A DNA stretch of 64,000 nt from Halorubrum rubrum. Lineage in GTDB: Archaea > Halobacteriota > Halobacteria > Halobacteriales > Haloferacaceae. Location: the NCBI RefSeq assembly GCF_024494685.1, contig NZ_JANHDM010000005.1:1-64000 (forward strand). The letters run 5' to 3'. The stretch's first letter is position 1; each line of letters starts with the position of its first letter. Under the pieces are notes generated by a model that had not been told where the DNA came from, searched no databases, and saw nothing but the letters and a program-made list of their open reading frames with translations. Position numbers and translations under genes: made by a program. This document shows positions 39,690 to 49,599 of the stretch, in pieces.

Positions 39690-40928
39690 ATGAGCGATTC
39701 GTACGTGATCGTCGGGGACGGGATCGCGGGGGCCTCCGCCGCCGAGACCCTCCGCGAGGAAGCGCCTGACGCCGAGATCACGGTCATCACCGAGGAGGGA
39801 GAGTCCCTCTACAACCGGATCCTGATAAAGGAGTTCGCGAAGGGCAAGCTCCCCGAGGCGCCGATCTCGATCCACGACGAGTCGTGGTACGACGACCACG
39901 ACGTCGACCTCCGGCTGAACACGCTGGTCGTCGACGTCGACGTCGAGAACGACGCGATCCGGACCCACGAGGGCGAGACGATCGAGTACGACTCGCTGCT
40001 TCTGGCGATCGGCGGGACGCCCCAGCAGCTTCCCGTCGAGAACGCCGACGCCGAGGGAGTTCACCACTTCTGGACGTTCCAGGACGCCCGGAAGATCAAG
40101 GAGAGCGTGGAGGACGCGGACCGGGGGGTCATCGTCGGCGCGGGGCTGCTCGGCATCGACTTCGCGGCGATCTGCGGCGCGCAGGACGTGGAGGCGAAGT
40201 ACCTGATGCGCGGCGACTCCTGGTGGCGGTACGCCCTCTCGAACGAGGGCGCGGAGATCATGCACGAGGCGATGCGCGAGCGCGGCGTCGAGCCGGTCTT
40301 CGGCTCGGGCGTGGACCACTTCGAGGTCGACGACGACGGCCACGTGGAGGCGGCCGTCGACCCGAACGGCGAGCGGTACGAGTGCGACTTCGCGGGCGTG
40401 GCGATCGGGCTGGACTTCAACACGGAGATACTCGAGGACACGCCGCTCGAGACCGACGACGGGATCGTCGTCGACGAGTACATGCGGACGAACGTCGACA
40501 ACGTGTTCGCCGCCGGCGATATCACGGAGTTCTACGACACGATCCTCGGCGAGCGTGCCCAGAACGGCGCGTGGGGCTCGGCCAAAGAGCAGGGGACTAT
40601 CGCCGCACACAACATGATCGACCACGGCAGCGAGCCGTTCGAGTGGGTCTCCTCGTACTCGATCACGCACTTCGACTTCCCGTTCCTCTCGTTCGGCCAC
40701 CCGACGCTCGGCGACGACTCGGTGGAGGCCACCACCGACGAGGGCGAGTGGCGTCGCGTCGCGCTGAAGGACGGCAGGGTCATTGGCGGCGTGCTCATCG
40801 GCGACCTCTCGCCGCAGTCGGCGTTCAAACAACTGATGCGCGAGAAGCGCGACGTGAGCGGTCAGCGGGAACTCCTCATGGAGCCCGGCTTCTCCGTCGA
40901 CGACCTCGTCGCGTCGACCGAGCACTGA
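39690..40928 (+). CDS. NAD(P)/FAD-dependent oxidoreductase (ferredoxin/nitrite-reductase-like)
   Basis: A 412-residue class I pyridine nucleotide-disulfide-type oxidoreductase. FAD motif SYVIVGDGIAGASAAETL (GDGIAG replaces GxGxxG), then ITVITEEGESLYNRILIKEF. NAD motif GVIVGAGLLGIDFAAICG. The C-terminal FAD ATG/GD motif is VFAAGDITEFYD. C-terminal domain GGVLIGDLSPQSAFKQL. No CxxxxC redox pair, so it resembles ferredoxin/rubredoxin reductase or nitrite-reductase flavin domains. Start at ATG 39690; an earlier in-frame ATG (39651) would add 13 residues. Single-gene unit before a sensor kinase. Confidence 0.87.
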   Translation: MSDSYVIVGDGIAGASAAETLREEAPDAEITVITEEGESLYNRILIKEFAKGKLPEAPISIHDESWYDDHDVDLRLNTLVVDVDVENDAIRTHEGETIEYDSLLLAIGGTPQQLPVENADAEGVHHFWTFQDARKIKESVEDADRGVIVGAGLLGIDFAAICGAQDVEAKYLMRGDSWWRYALSNEGAEIMHEAMRERGVEPVFGSGVDHFEVDDDGHVEAAVDPNGERYECDFAGVAIGLDFNTEILEDTPLETDDGIVVDEYMRTNVDNVFAAGDITEFYDTILGERAQNGAWGSAKEQGTIAAHNMIDHGSEPFEWVSSYSITHFDFPFLSFGHPTLGDDSVEATTDEGEWRRVALKDGRVIGGVLIGDLSPQSAFKQLMREKRDVSGQRELLMEPGFSVDDLVASTEH

Positions 40929-41045
40929 CCGGCCGTCGTCGCCGCGGATGCCCTTCTGGCCGCGGGTTCTCGCTTTCCCGGCCACGGGTTCTCGGCCTCC
41001 CGCAGGGAACAGTACCTTTTCACGTCGTGCCGATCTTGGACGGGT

Positions 41046-43244
41046 ATGTCACACGGCACCGTCGACGAGCGGTCGGACCCGCCCGACGACGGGTTCCTCG
41101 CGTCGTTCGTGGAGGAGAGCGCGGACCCGGTGATCTCGCTCGACGACGCGGGGACGGTCGTCTACGCGAACCCGGCGGTCGAATCGACGCTCGGGTACGC
41201 CCCGGAGGACCTCGTCGATCGCCGGTTCGCGTCGCTGATCCCGTCGACGACCGCCGAGAAGCGCGCCCGCTCCCTCCGTGCGCGTCTCGAGGACCCCGAG
41301 CGACTCGTCGGCGAGGGGGACGTCACGGTCCCGCTCGCGTCCGCCGACGGCGACGCCCTCGCCTTCTCGGTCCGCTTCCACGACCACGAGAGCGGCGGTC
41401 GGCGCGTGTACACCGGCAGCTTCCGGGAGCGCGACGGCGACGACGGGGACCGGGAGCTTCGAACGTTTCGGAACCTGATCGAGCAGGCCGGCCACGCGAT
41501 CTACGTCACCGACGTCGACGGGACGATCCGGTACGTCAACCCGGCGTTCACGGAGCACACCGGCTACGAGGCCGCGGAGGCGCTCGGCGAGACGCCGGCG
41601 ATCCTCAGCTCCGGGGAGATGTCCGACGACTACTTCGCGTCGCTGTGGGAGACGATCCGGGCGGGCGAGGTGTGGGAAGAGGAGATAGTCGACCGCCGCA
41701 AGAACGGCGAGCTGTATCACGCCCACCAGACCATCGCGCCGGTGCTGGACGAGTCGGGGGCCGTCTCGCGGTTCGTCGCCATCCAGACGGACGTCACCGA
41801 GCGGAAGGCGGCCATGGACCGGCTGAAACAGTACCGCGACATCGTCGAGCGGCTGGACGAGCCCATTCTGTTACAGAGCCTCGACGGCGAGTTCGAACTG
41901 CTCAACGAGGCGGTAAGCGAGTTCGCGGGCGTGTCGCGGGAGGAGCTGTACGGCGCGGACGAGTTCGCGTTCATGGACCCGGAGACGGCGGCGACGATCG
42001 ACGAGCATCGGGAGGAGGTGCTCGAGACGGCGGAACTCGCGGAGTACGAGGTCTCCCCGACGTTCGAGCCGAGCGGGCGAGAGGCGACGTTCAGCACGCG
42101 ACGGTACCCCTACTACGACGGCGACGGCGAGCTGGCGGGGACGTTCGCGATCTGCCGGGACGTGACGGAGATCAAAGCCCGCGAGCGGGAGTTGGAGCGG
42201 TTCGAGCGCGCCATCGACGGCGCGACGGATCTGATCGCCGCGGTCGGCCGCGAGGAGCGATTCTTATTCGCCAACCGTCAGTACCGGACGTACCACGGCA
42301 TCGAGGAGTCGGACGTGTGCGGGCTCACGCTCGGCGACGTCGTCGACGACGAGCGGTACCCGGAGGTGAAACGCCACGTCGACCGCGCGCTCCGGGGCGA
42401 GTCGGTCGAGTACCGGACGACGCGGACCCACCCGGAGCGGGGAACCCGCACCTTCGACGTGCGCTACTACCCGCTCGAGGCCCCCGAGGAGGAGGGCGGC
42501 GTGGCCGGGGTCGTCGGCGTCCTTCGGGACGTGACCGACAGCGAGAACCGGGCGACGCAGCTCCGGGTCGTCGACCGGGTGCTCCAGCACAACCTCCGGA
42601 ACGCCGTGACCGTGATCCGGGGACGGGCGCAACAGATCGTTACGGGGGACACGGGGGGGACCGCCGGCGACGGCGACGACCTCGCCGAGGCGGCCTCCTA
42701 TATCGTCGCGCGTGCGGACGAGCTTCTGACGACGAGCGAGAAGGCCCACCACATCACCGAGGTCTTGGGCGACCCCCCGAACACGGAGCCGATCGACGTC
42801 GGCCGAACGGTCGACCGGATCGTCGCGGCGACCGCCACGGAGTTCCCGGAGGCGACGATCTCGGCGACGACGCCGGCGGTGGGCGCGGCAGTCGCGTCCG
42901 CGACGGAGTGGATCGACCGGGCCATAGAGGAACTGATCCACAACGCGGTCGTCCATCACGACCGCGACCGACCGTCGGTCGAGGTCTCCGTCGAGACGTC
43001 GCCGGAGACGCTGACGATCGAGGTCGTCGACGACGGCCCCGGATTACACGGGATGAACCGCGACGTGTTGGAGACCGGGCGCGCGGTCGACGCGCTGTAT
43101 CACGGCAGCGGACTGGGACTGTGGTTGGTGTACTGGGTGCTCCAGCAGTCCGGCGGATCGGCGACGGTCGCGGACGTCGAGCCCCGCGGTACCGTCGTGA
43201 CTGTCACGCTGCCGCGCCGCGAGGACCGCACGACCGGCTCGTGA
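41046..43244 (+). CDS. Multi-PAS sensor histidine kinase
   Basis: A 732-residue cytoplasmic kinase with four PAS domains (about 18-130, 140-262, 268-375 and 385-500), each with signs such as VISLDDAGTVVYANPAVE, IYVTDVDGTIRYVNPAF and FLFANRQYRTYHGIEES. The H-box is VDRVLQHNLRNAVTVIRGRA with His515. The ATP domain shows N-box AIEELIHNAVVHHD, G1 VVDDGPGLHGMN and G2 GSGLGLWLVYWVLQQSGG. No transmembrane helix, so it senses a cytoplasmic signal such as redox state or a small molecule. No response regulator is adjacent. The HNLRN H-box is the haloarchaeal bat-like kinase type. Confidence 0.93.
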   Translation: MSHGTVDERSDPPDDGFLASFVEESADPVISLDDAGTVVYANPAVESTLGYAPEDLVDRRFASLIPSTTAEKRARSLRARLEDPERLVGEGDVTVPLASADGDALAFSVRFHDHESGGRRVYTGSFRERDGDDGDRELRTFRNLIEQAGHAIYVTDVDGTIRYVNPAFTEHTGYEAAEALGETPAILSSGEMSDDYFASLWETIRAGEVWEEEIVDRRKNGELYHAHQTIAPVLDESGAVSRFVAIQTDVTERKAAMDRLKQYRDIVERLDEPILLQSLDGEFELLNEAVSEFAGVSREELYGADEFAFMDPETAATIDEHREEVLETAELAEYEVSPTFEPSGREATFSTRRYPYYDGDGELAGTFAICRDVTEIKARERELERFERAIDGATDLIAAVGREERFLFANRQYRTYHGIEESDVCGLTLGDVVDDERYPEVKRHVDRALRGESVEYRTTRTHPERGTRTFDVRYYPLEAPEEEGGVAGVVGVLRDVTDSENRATQLRVVDRVLQHNLRNAVTVIRGRAQQIVTGDTGGTAGDGDDLAEAASYIVARADELLTTSEKAHHITEVLGDPPNTEPIDVGRTVDRIVAATATEFPEATISATTPAVGAAVASATEWIDRAIEELIHNAVVHHDRDRPSVEVSVETSPETLTIEVVDDGPGLHGMNRDVLETGRAVDALYHGSGLGLWLVYWVLQQSGGSATVADVEPRGTVVTVTLPRREDRTTGS

Positions 43245-43298
43245 ACCGTCGCCCGATCTTCCGGAAGAGTTAACAAACACCATGGTAAATAGTGGCAT

Positions 43299-43514
43299 AT
43301 GGCGTTTCGAGAGGAGGGGCGGCAGATGCGGCTACGTCGCACCGGGAGTGTACCCCCCGACGCACGGGTCCGCCACTACGACGAGCTCGCCGAGGCGAGC
43401 CAGGTGGCCGTCGCCGAGCTGGCGGATCGGCCGCGGACCGCCCCGGAGTCGGCGGACCTCGAGGACGGAGACGTGGTGAAGTTCACCGACTACTATCGGA
43501 TCCGTGCCCGCTGA
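43299..43514 (+). CDS. Small haloarchaeal protein, hypothetical
   Basis: A 71-residue basic-acidic protein, MAFREEGRQMRLRRTGSVPP at the start and VKFTDYYRIRAR at the end. Probably a small beta-rich protein. It starts at ATG 43299, about 25 bp after AT-rich taaatagtgg. It follows the sensor kinase by 54 bp on the same strand and could be co-expressed. No recognised domain. Confidence 0.55.
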   Translation: MAFREEGRQMRLRRTGSVPPDARVRHYDELAEASQVAVAELADRPRTAPESADLEDGDVVKFTDYYRIRAR

Positions 43515-43612
43515 GCCGGCGGCGATCCCCTCGAGATCCTCCTCGTCGCCACGCTTCCCGCGGTTCACGCGAGAAGCGAAGTCGTTTTCGCCCGCGACGC
43601 GAAACGTGACGC

Positions 43613-44026
43613 ATGGACAGCGGCGGATCAAGCGACATGACGTTGGCGTTCGAACTGGAGGCGCTGAAGGCGCTCGCCGACCCGAACGCCGTGTTCAGCG
43701 GCGCTCGACAGTGGACGGAGTACGTGGGGGTGGTAAGCGAGAAGCCCACGTACGTCGTCACGAACTTCACCCGGAAACACCGCGTGCGCCAGGACTTCTT
43801 CTCCGGGCCGCGCGGCGTCGAGGAGAGCCTGGAGAACATCAGGAGCCAGTTCGACACCGACCGTCACGTCTTCGTCGGGGTCGACGACGAGGACGCGGCG
43901 GTCGCGGAGGCGACGGACTGGGAGTTCCTCCACGTCGAGGACGCCGCGGAGGCCGCCGGGTGGACCCTCGCGACGCCGGAGGAGGTCGAGGAACCCGAGG
44001 AACCCTCCCGCGACGACTGGCCGTGA
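43613..44026 (+). CDS. Haloarchaeal DUF7124-like protein
   Basis: A 137-residue protein with MTLAFELEALKALADPNAVF, GARQWTEYVGVVSEKPTYVVTNF (quoted in parts), HRVRQDFFSGPRGVEESL and HVFVGVDDEDAAVAEATDWEFLHVED. A compact alpha/beta fold resembling DUF7124/receiver-like haloarchaeal proteins; no phospho-acceptor Asp evident. The acidic C-terminus ends EPEEPSRDDWP. ATG at 43613 preferred; 43637 (MTLAFELEAL) is an alternative that removes an unstructured octapeptide. Confidence 0.65.
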   Translation: MDSGGSSDMTLAFELEALKALADPNAVFSGARQWTEYVGVVSEKPTYVVTNFTRKHRVRQDFFSGPRGVEESLENIRSQFDTDRHVFVGVDDEDAAVAEATDWEFLHVEDAAEAAGWTLATPEEVEEPEEPSRDDWP

Positions 44027-44188
44027 TCGGGTTCCTCCGGTCAGGTGGGGGCACTACCGATCACCGCGAGTAGCGTGTCATCGAAGAACTCTCGCACGGG
44101 AGGGTCGTTCGATACAAACTATGGGAGAGGAGGTGTGGGTCCCGACGGACGAGTCAGGGCAAGGGAACGTTCACGTCTCGTCGAGACG

Positions 44189-44962
44189 TCACCGGCTAAG
44201 GTATCCGCCGTCGATAGCCAGCGTTTCACCGGTGGCGAACGACGCGTCGTCAGACGCGAGCCACAGGACGGCTTCAGCGATCTCGTCAGCCGTTCCGAGT
44301 CGCTTCATCGGGTGAAGCGCTTCAGTTTCAGCGCGTAACTCTTCGTCCGTCGTCACGCCGGCATCGTCCAGCATTTGGGTTTCGATATACCCGGGGCAGA
44401 CCGCGTTCACCCTGATGTCCTCGGTCGCCCGTTCGAGCGCCGCAACTTTCGTGAGACCGACAACTCCGTGTTTCGCTGCCGTGTAGGCCGGCGTCCTCGC
44501 TTCACCCACTTTTCCGAGGATGGAGGCCGTGTTGACGATCGCACCGCCGCCGTGGTCGAGCATCACTGGGATCTCCTTGCGCATGCTTCGCCAGACCCCC
44601 GAGAGGTTCACGTCGATAATCGCCTGCCAGTCCTCTTCCGAGATCTCATCGACCGAATCGAACGTTCCGGGAAGTCCCGCGTTGTTGAACGCGACGTCAA
44701 GGCCACCGTACTCCGACGTTGCCGTTTCTACCATCTTCTCGACGTCCGCGTCGTCGGTGACATCGACTTCGACGAACGTCCCGTCTCCTGCCGTCTCATC
44801 CGTTATCGTCGAAGCGGTTTCCCTTCCACCGTCCTGATCGATATCCGCCACGACGACGTTCGCTCCTGCTTCTCCGAACGCGATGGCAGTTGCCTGGCCG
44901 ATCCCCGAACCGGCACCCGTCGCGACGACCGTCTCACCAGCAAAGTCACTATTTCGTGTCAC
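44189..44962 (-). CDS. SDR family oxidoreductase (glucose dehydrogenase/3-oxoacyl reductase type)
   Basis: A 257-residue classical short-chain dehydrogenase. The coenzyme motif is VVATGAGSGIGQATAIAF (TGxxxGIG), VVVADIDQDGG (Asp selects NAD), NNAG at FNNAGLPGTFD, and Ser in IVNTASILGKV with catalytic YTAAKHG. PG motif VCPGYIETQM; C-terminus GETLAIDGGYLSR. Start GTG at 44962 gives VTRNSDFAGETVVATG; longer frames extend to 45001. The gene has lower GC and more A/T at third positions than its neighbours, suggesting recent transfer. Isolated; substrate unknown. Confidence 0.88.
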   Translation of the reverse strand: MTRNSDFAGETVVATGAGSGIGQATAIAFGEAGANVVVADIDQDGGRETASTITDETAGDGTFVEVDVTDDADVEKMVETATSEYGGLDVAFNNAGLPGTFDSVDEISEEDWQAIIDVNLSGVWRSMRKEIPVMLDHGGGAIVNTASILGKVGEARTPAYTAAKHGVVGLTKVAALERATEDIRVNAVCPGYIETQMLDDAGVTTDEELRAETEALHPMKRLGTADEIAEAVLWLASDDASFATGETLAIDGGYLSR

Positions 44963-45092
44963 AGATACTGATACATCATGTCGAATGAAAGTCGGTATCA
45001 AGGTTCTCGGAAGCCAGGAACGTCGTCAGCATTTATCACACCGTCCGACCGCGACGAGTGGTGTTTTCACGCACCCGGACGAACGGACGCCC

Positions 45093-45713
45093 ATGAGCGA
45101 CGACGCCGATCACCACGACGACGCTGACCACGATCACCATCACACTGGCGACGCGGACCATCACGACCACCACGCTCACGACGCGGAGTCGGTCGCCGTC
45201 GCGGTCGTCACGGTCTCCTCCTCCCGGTCGCTTTCCGAGGACGCCTCCGGCGATCTGCTCGTCGAGGCGTTCGAGGACGCGGGCCACGAGGTCGCCGTCC
45301 GCGAACTCGTCGACGACGACTTCGACGGGGTCCAGGGTACGGTCGATCGACTCGCACGACGCGGAGACACCGACGCCATCGTGACGACCGGCGGCACGGG
45401 CGTGACCCCCGACGACGTCACGCCCGAGGCGGTCGATCCGCTCTTCGAGAAGGACCTCCCCGGCTTCGGCGAGCTGTTCCGGCGGCTCTCGACCGAGGAG
45501 GTCGGCACCCGAACGGTCGGCTCGCGCGCGACCGCGGGCGTCGCCCACGGGACCGTCGTCTGCTGTCTCCCCGGCTCGGAGAACGCGGTGCGGCTCGGCG
45601 TCGAGGAGATCATCCTGCCCGAGATCGGCCACCTCGCGGGGCTGGCCGACCGTGACGCGGGCTCGTCCGCCGCCGACTCCGCCACCGCCGACTCCGACTC
45701 CGCCGAGGAGTGA
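45093..45713 (+). CDS. moaB: Molybdenum cofactor biosynthesis MoaB with His-rich N-terminus
   Basis: A 206-residue MoaB/MogA-type protein that adenylylates molybdopterin. The catalytic domain starts near residue 31: AVAVVTVSSSRSLSEDASGD, then GDTDAIVTTGGTGVTPDDVT, the MPT-binding GGTG loop. SRATAGVAHGTVVCCLPGSENAV and LPEIGHLAGL follow. Residues 5-32 (HHDDADHDHHHTG, then HHDHHAHD) are extremely His/Asp-rich, with 12 His, an unusual metal-binding head. The C-terminus is Ala/Ser/Asp-rich. moeA1/moeA2 that follow it in the pathway are 14 kb away. Start ATG 45093. Confidence 0.92.
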   Translation: MSDDADHHDDADHDHHHTGDADHHDHHAHDAESVAVAVVTVSSSRSLSEDASGDLLVEAFEDAGHEVAVRELVDDDFDGVQGTVDRLARRGDTDAIVTTGGTGVTPDDVTPEAVDPLFEKDLPGFGELFRRLSTEEVGTRTVGSRATAGVAHGTVVCCLPGSENAVRLGVEEIILPEIGHLAGLADRDAGSSAADSATADSDSAEE

Positions 45714-45740
45714 GCCGCCCGTCGACCCCGCTCCGCGCCG

Positions 45741-45947
45741 TCAGTCCCCCTTCCGGCCCGCGGCCCACCCGCCGAGCGCGATCAGTCCGCCGTTCATCAC
45801 GAGAAAGACGACCACGATGACGCCGAACGCGGGGTCGACCCGGCTCGCACGGAGGTAGACGCCGGCGAGAAACAGCAGGACGAAGAGGGTCACGACCGGC
45901 CGGGAGGCGTCCGCGAGTCGGTCGAACGTGGAGGGCGACGACGACAT
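45741..45947 (-). CDS. Small membrane protein, two helices
   Basis: A 68-residue protein: MSSSPSTFDRLADASRP then two hydrophobic helices, VVTLFVLLFLAGVYL (about 18-32) and FGVIVVVFLVMNGGLIALGG (about 41-60), ending AAGRKGD. Positive C-terminus suggests both termini inside. No homologue recognised. Lies between moaB and bolA on the opposite strand to moaB. Start ATG at 45947. Confidence 0.6.
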   Translation of the reverse strand: MSSSPSTFDRLADASRPVVTLFVLLFLAGVYLRASRVDPAFGVIVVVFLVMNGGLIALGGWAAGRKGD

Positions 45948-46017
45948 GGTCGTGACGACGGCCGCGGGGACCGAAAACCTCCCGGCCGACCTGCTCGATC
46001 ACCCCGCCCAATCGACC

Positions 46018-46335
46018 CTACTCGACCGGGAACAGCCCGGCCGTCCGGAGGTCGTCCGCGAGGGCTCCGTCGCCGTGTTCGGCGTACGCCTCGGGCGTGT
46101 AGGTCTTGATCTCCAGCGCGTGGATCGACCGGGTCATGTCGTCGCCGACGGCGTCGTACACCCGCTGGTGCTGGTCGACGAGCGACTCTCCCTCGAAGGC
46201 GGGCGAGACGACGACCGCCGCGAAGTGCGCGTCCTCGTCCTCGTCGTCGTGGATCCGGGGGGTCGTGACCCGCGCGACCGACTCCGGGATCCCCGACTCG
46301 ATCAGCTCCTCCACCGTCCCCGTGTCGATGGTCAT
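46018..46335 (-). CDS. BolA family protein
   Basis: A 105-residue BolA-like protein: MTIDTGTVEELIESGIPES then HFAAVVVSPAFEGESLVDQH (the FEGKSLVQRHRLVYxAL motif), QRVYDAVGDDMTRSIHALEI and KTYTPEAYAEHG. The conserved His of DQHQRVYD is the iron-sulfur/glutaredoxin contact in bacterial relatives. Functions with monothiol glutaredoxins in Fe-S cluster trafficking; the archaeal role is less clear. Start ATG 46335; the frame extends upstream 9 codons but this Met fits the family. Before the permease on the opposite strand. Confidence 0.9.
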   Translation of the reverse strand: MTIDTGTVEELIESGIPESVARVTTPRIHDDEDEDAHFAAVVVSPAFEGESLVDQHQRVYDAVGDDMTRSIHALEIKTYTPEAYAEHGDGALADDLRTAGLFPVE

Positions 46336-46496
46336 GCCGTCCCCTCCGGCGCGGACGGGCAAAAACGGACCGGGAGCGACCCGAAGACGAACGAACCGCC
46401 TAAATCCCTAGCCGAGAGAGTGCACCCCATGACCCCGCGTAGTTCGAAGCGAGTCGCGTCGATCGTCGACGACGGCGTCACGACGGAGGGGCGCGC

Positions 46497-48869
46497 GTGA
46501 GCGGCGACGAGGAGCTCGCGAAGGACCTCGGCCCCCTCGCGGCGCTCACGATCGGGATCGGCACCATGATCGGTGCCGGCATCTTCGTGCTGCCCGGAAC
46601 CGCGGTCGCGCGGGCCGGGCCGCTCGCGGCGGCCACGTTCGTCCTCGGCGGCGTGATCGCGCTGTTCACGGCGCTTTCGGCCTCGGAACTCGGCACGGCG
46701 ATGCCGAAATCCGGCGGCGCGTACTTCTACGTCAACCGGGCGCTCGGCCCCATGTTCGGCTCCATCGCCGGCTGGGCCAACTGGCTCGGGCTCGCGTTCG
46801 CCTCGGCGTTCTACATGTACGGCCTCGGCGAGTACGTCAACGCCCTCGTCGGGATCGGGCCGGTCGGCCTTGGTCCGGTCACCCTGGAGGCCGCCCAGGT
46901 GATCGGGCTCGCCGGCGCCCTCCTCTTTATCGCGGTCAACTACTTCGGGGCGAAGGAGACGGGCGGGCTCCAGATCGTCATCGTGCTGTCGCTTCTGGGG
47001 ATCCTCGCCGTCTTCACCGTCGTCGGTCTGTTGAACGCCGACATGGAGTCGCTGCGTCCGATCGCGCCGCCGGGGACGCCGGCCGAGGTGTTGCCGGTGA
47101 CCGGGATCATCTTCGTCTCGTATCTGGGGTTCGTCCAGATCACGTCGGTCGCGGAGGAGATCAAGAACCCCGGCCGCAACCTCCCACTCGCGGTACTCGG
47201 GTCGGTCGTCATCGTCACGGTCGTGTACGCGCTGTTCCTCGTCGTGTTGCTCGCGGCGGTACCGACCGACCTCGTCGCGAACAACGAGACGGCGGTCGTC
47301 GACGCCGCGCGGCTGCTGTTCGGCAACTACGCGGTGTTCGGCTACTCGCTCGGCGGGGTCGGCGCCGCGATGCTGCTCGTCGGCGGCCTGCTCGCGACCG
47401 CCTCCTCCGCGAACGCCTCGATCCTCTCGTCGTCGCGGATCAACTTCGCGATGGGGCGAGAGAAGATCGTGACGCCGAAGCTCAACGAGATCCACGAGCG
47501 GTTCGGCACGCCGTACAAGTCGATCGCGCTCACCGGCGCCCTGATCCTCGTGTTCCTCGTCGCCGGCAGCGTCGAGTCGCTGTCGACGATGGGGTCGGTC
47601 CTCCACCTCGTCGTGTACGGCCTGCTCAACATCGCGCTCATCGTGATGCGCGAGTCGGGGGTCGAGGGGTACGACCCGGACTTCGAGGTGCCCCTGTACC
47701 CGATCGTTCCGATCGTCGGCGCGGTCTCCTCGTTCGCGCTGATCGTCTACATCGAACCGCAGATCATCCTGCTCTCGTTCGGGCTCGTCGCGTTCGCCAC
47801 CCTCTGGTACCTGGTGTACGCTCGCGAGCGGGTGGAGTCGCGAGGCGTGCTCGGATCGTGGGTACTGGACCGCTCGGAGGAGCTTCCCAAACCCGCGGTG
47901 TCGGCGGCCACCTCCCTCCAACCCAGCGGCGGCAACTATCGGGTGATGGTGCCGATCGCGAACCCGCGTACGGAGGAGCACCTGATCACGCTGGCGTCGG
48001 CGCTCGCGAAGCGGCACGACGGCACCGTCGTCGCGGTCAACATCGCGAACGTGCCGGATCAGACCTCGCTGGAGGCCGCCCGCGAGCGCGGGGCACACGA
48101 CGCCGCCCACGACCTGCTCGACCGGGCGAAGGAGGACGCCGAGACGTTCGGCGTCGACGTGGAAACGCACGTCGTCCTCTCCCACCGGGTGTTCGAGGAG
48201 GTGTTCGACGCCGCGCGGACCTACGGCGCGGACCTGACGGTGATGGGCTGGGGTGAGGACTCGCACGGCGCGCCCGGCCGGGCCGAGTCGGCGATCGACG
48301 AGCTCGCCCACTCGCTGCCGTGTGACTTCCTCGTGTTCCGCGACCGGGGGCTCGACGCCTCCCGGATACTCGTCCCGACCGCCGGCGGCCCCGACTCCGA
48401 GCTGTCCGCGGCTGTCGCCAGGACGCTCCAGGTCGAGTTCGGCTCGGAGGTCACGCTGCTCCACGTCGCCGACGACCGTGCCGAGGGGGAGGCGTTCCTC
48501 GAGTCGTGGGCGGCGGACAACGGCCTCGAGGACGCGGAGCTTCGGGTTGAGTCGGGCGACGTGGAGTCGCGGATCGCGGAGGCCGCTCGCGACGCGACGC
48601 TGCTCGTGATCGGCGCGACCGAGAAGGGGCTGCTCTCGCGGCTGGTCCGCGGCTCGCTCGTGCTCGACGTGCTGTACGACGTGGAGTGTTCGGTGCTGCT
48701 CGCCGAGAAGCGCCACGACCGCGGCCTCCTCGACCGGCTGTTCGGGTCCGGATCCCGCGACCGAGACGACTCGTACGCGGAGGTCGGCGTCGAGACCGAG
48801 CCGGCGACGCCCGCGGTCGAGGACGGCGAGGGAGGCGACGCCGGGAACGGCGAGAACGACGCCCGCTAA
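46497..48869 (+). CDS. Amino acid permease with two C-terminal Usp domains
   Basis: A 790-residue fusion. Residues 1-440 are an APC-family permease with 12 predicted helices: [22 protein letters not shown] is the TM1 signature, [21 protein letters not shown] the TM3 region, and [22 protein letters not shown] follows. Residues 475-610 and 615-735 are two Usp-like modules ([56 protein letters not shown]). The acidic tail is disordered. Cationic or neutral amino-acid uptake, with Usp domains probably sensing nucleotides. GTG start at 46497. Fusion is common in haloarchaea. Confidence 0.92.
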   Translation: MSGDEELAKDLGPLAALTIGIGTMIGAGIFVLPGTAVARAGPLAAATFVLGGVIALFTALSASELGTAMPKSGGAYFYVNRALGPMFGSIAGWANWLGLAFASAFYMYGLGEYVNALVGIGPVGLGPVTLEAAQVIGLAGALLFIAVNYFGAKETGGLQIVIVLSLLGILAVFTVVGLLNADMESLRPIAPPGTPAEVLPVTGIIFVSYLGFVQITSVAEEIKNPGRNLPLAVLGSVVIVTVVYALFLVVLLAAVPTDLVANNETAVVDAARLLFGNYAVFGYSLGGVGAAMLLVGGLLATASSANASILSSSRINFAMGREKIVTPKLNEIHERFGTPYKSIALTGALILVFLVAGSVESLSTMGSVLHLVVYGLLNIALIVMRESGVEGYDPDFEVPLYPIVPIVGAVSSFALIVYIEPQIILLSFGLVAFATLWYLVYARERVESRGVLGSWVLDRSEELPKPAVSAATSLQPSGGNYRVMVPIANPRTEEHLITLASALAKRHDGTVVAVNIANVPDQTSLEAARERGAHDAAHDLLDRAKEDAETFGVDVETHVVLSHRVFEEVFDAARTYGADLTVMGWGEDSHGAPGRAESAIDELAHSLPCDFLVFRDRGLDASRILVPTAGGPDSELSAAVARTLQVEFGSEVTLLHVADDRAEGEAFLESWAADNGLEDAELRVESGDVESRIAEAARDATLLVIGATEKGLLSRLVRGSLVLDVLYDVECSVLLAEKRHDRGLLDRLFGSGSRDRDDSYAEVGVETEPATPAVEDGEGGDAGNGENDAR

Positions 48870-48888
48870 CCGTCCCGTATTCCCGCGC

Positions 48889-49527
48889 TCACTCCGGCGC
48901 GCCGTCGAGGATCGCGACCCCCGAGGAGGCCCCGATCCGTTCTGCGCCGGCCTCGACCATCGCCATCGCCTCCTCGTAGGAGCCGACGCCGCCGGAGGCC
49001 TTCACCGGGAGGTACTCGCTCATCAGCTCCACGTCGGCCACCGTCGCGCCGCCGTCGGCGAACCCGGTCGAGGTCTTCACCATGTCGGCGTCGGCGTCGA
49101 CCGCGGCCTCGCAGGCCCGACGCTTCTCGGCGTCGGTCAGGAGCGCGGTCTCGATGATGACCTTCACGGGTACCGGAACGGTCGCGACGACCTCGGCGAG
49201 TTCGGCCGCGACCGCGTCGTCCGCGCCGGCCGTCAGCCGGCCGACGTTGATCACGAGGTCGATCTCGTCGGCCCCGTCGTCCCAGGCGTTCACCGCCTCG
49301 TCGCGTTTGGTGTCCATCGACGACTGCCCGTGTGGGAACCCGACGACGGTCGCGATCGTGTCCGGTGCCGCGTCGCGCTCGGCCGCCTCGGCGAGGTAAC
49401 ACGGCGGGATACAGACGTTCATGCCGTGCTCCGTGGCCTCCGTGAGGACGCGCTCTACGTCCGCGGGCGTCGTCGTCGGGCCGAGCACCGTGTGGTCGAT
49501 CCGGGCGGCGAGCTCCGTGCGGTTCAT
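48889..49527 (-). CDS. deoC: Deoxyribose-phosphate aldolase
   Basis: A 212-residue class I aldolase that splits 2-deoxyribose-5-phosphate to glyceraldehyde-3-P and acetaldehyde. [20 protein letters not shown] leads in. [25 protein letters not shown] and [12 protein letters not shown] come next, then [14 protein letters not shown] and the Schiff-base Lys loop [17 protein letters not shown]. It ends [16 protein letters not shown] and RIGASSG, which bind phosphate. Completes deoxynucleoside degradation. Convergent with the permease (19 bp). Start ATG 49527. Confidence 0.95.
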   Translation of the reverse strand: MNRTELAARIDHTVLGPTTTPADVERVLTEATEHGMNVCIPPCYLAEAAERDAAPDTIATVVGFPHGQSSMDTKRDEAVNAWDDGADEIDLVINVGRLTAGADDAVAAELAEVVATVPVPVKVIIETALLTDAEKRRACEAAVDADADMVKTSTGFADGGATVADVELMSEYLPVKASGGVGSYEEAMAMVEAGAERIGASSGVAILDGAPE

Positions 49528-49599
49528 GCCCCCGACTCGCGCGGACGCGACAAAGGCCTGCTGGGTCGGGGCGGTTCGCGCCGCGGGAGCTTCCGCGGC

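Noticed and set aside
39884-43273. A 1129-codon open frame on the plus strand
   Set aside because: It runs over two well-supported genes in another frame and translates to Arg/Gly/Asp-rich low-complexity sequence, the usual shadow of GC-rich haloarchaeal genes.
46332-48716. A 794-codon minus-strand frame opposite the permease
   Set aside because: Arg/Asp-rich antisense shadow of the APC-Usp fusion.
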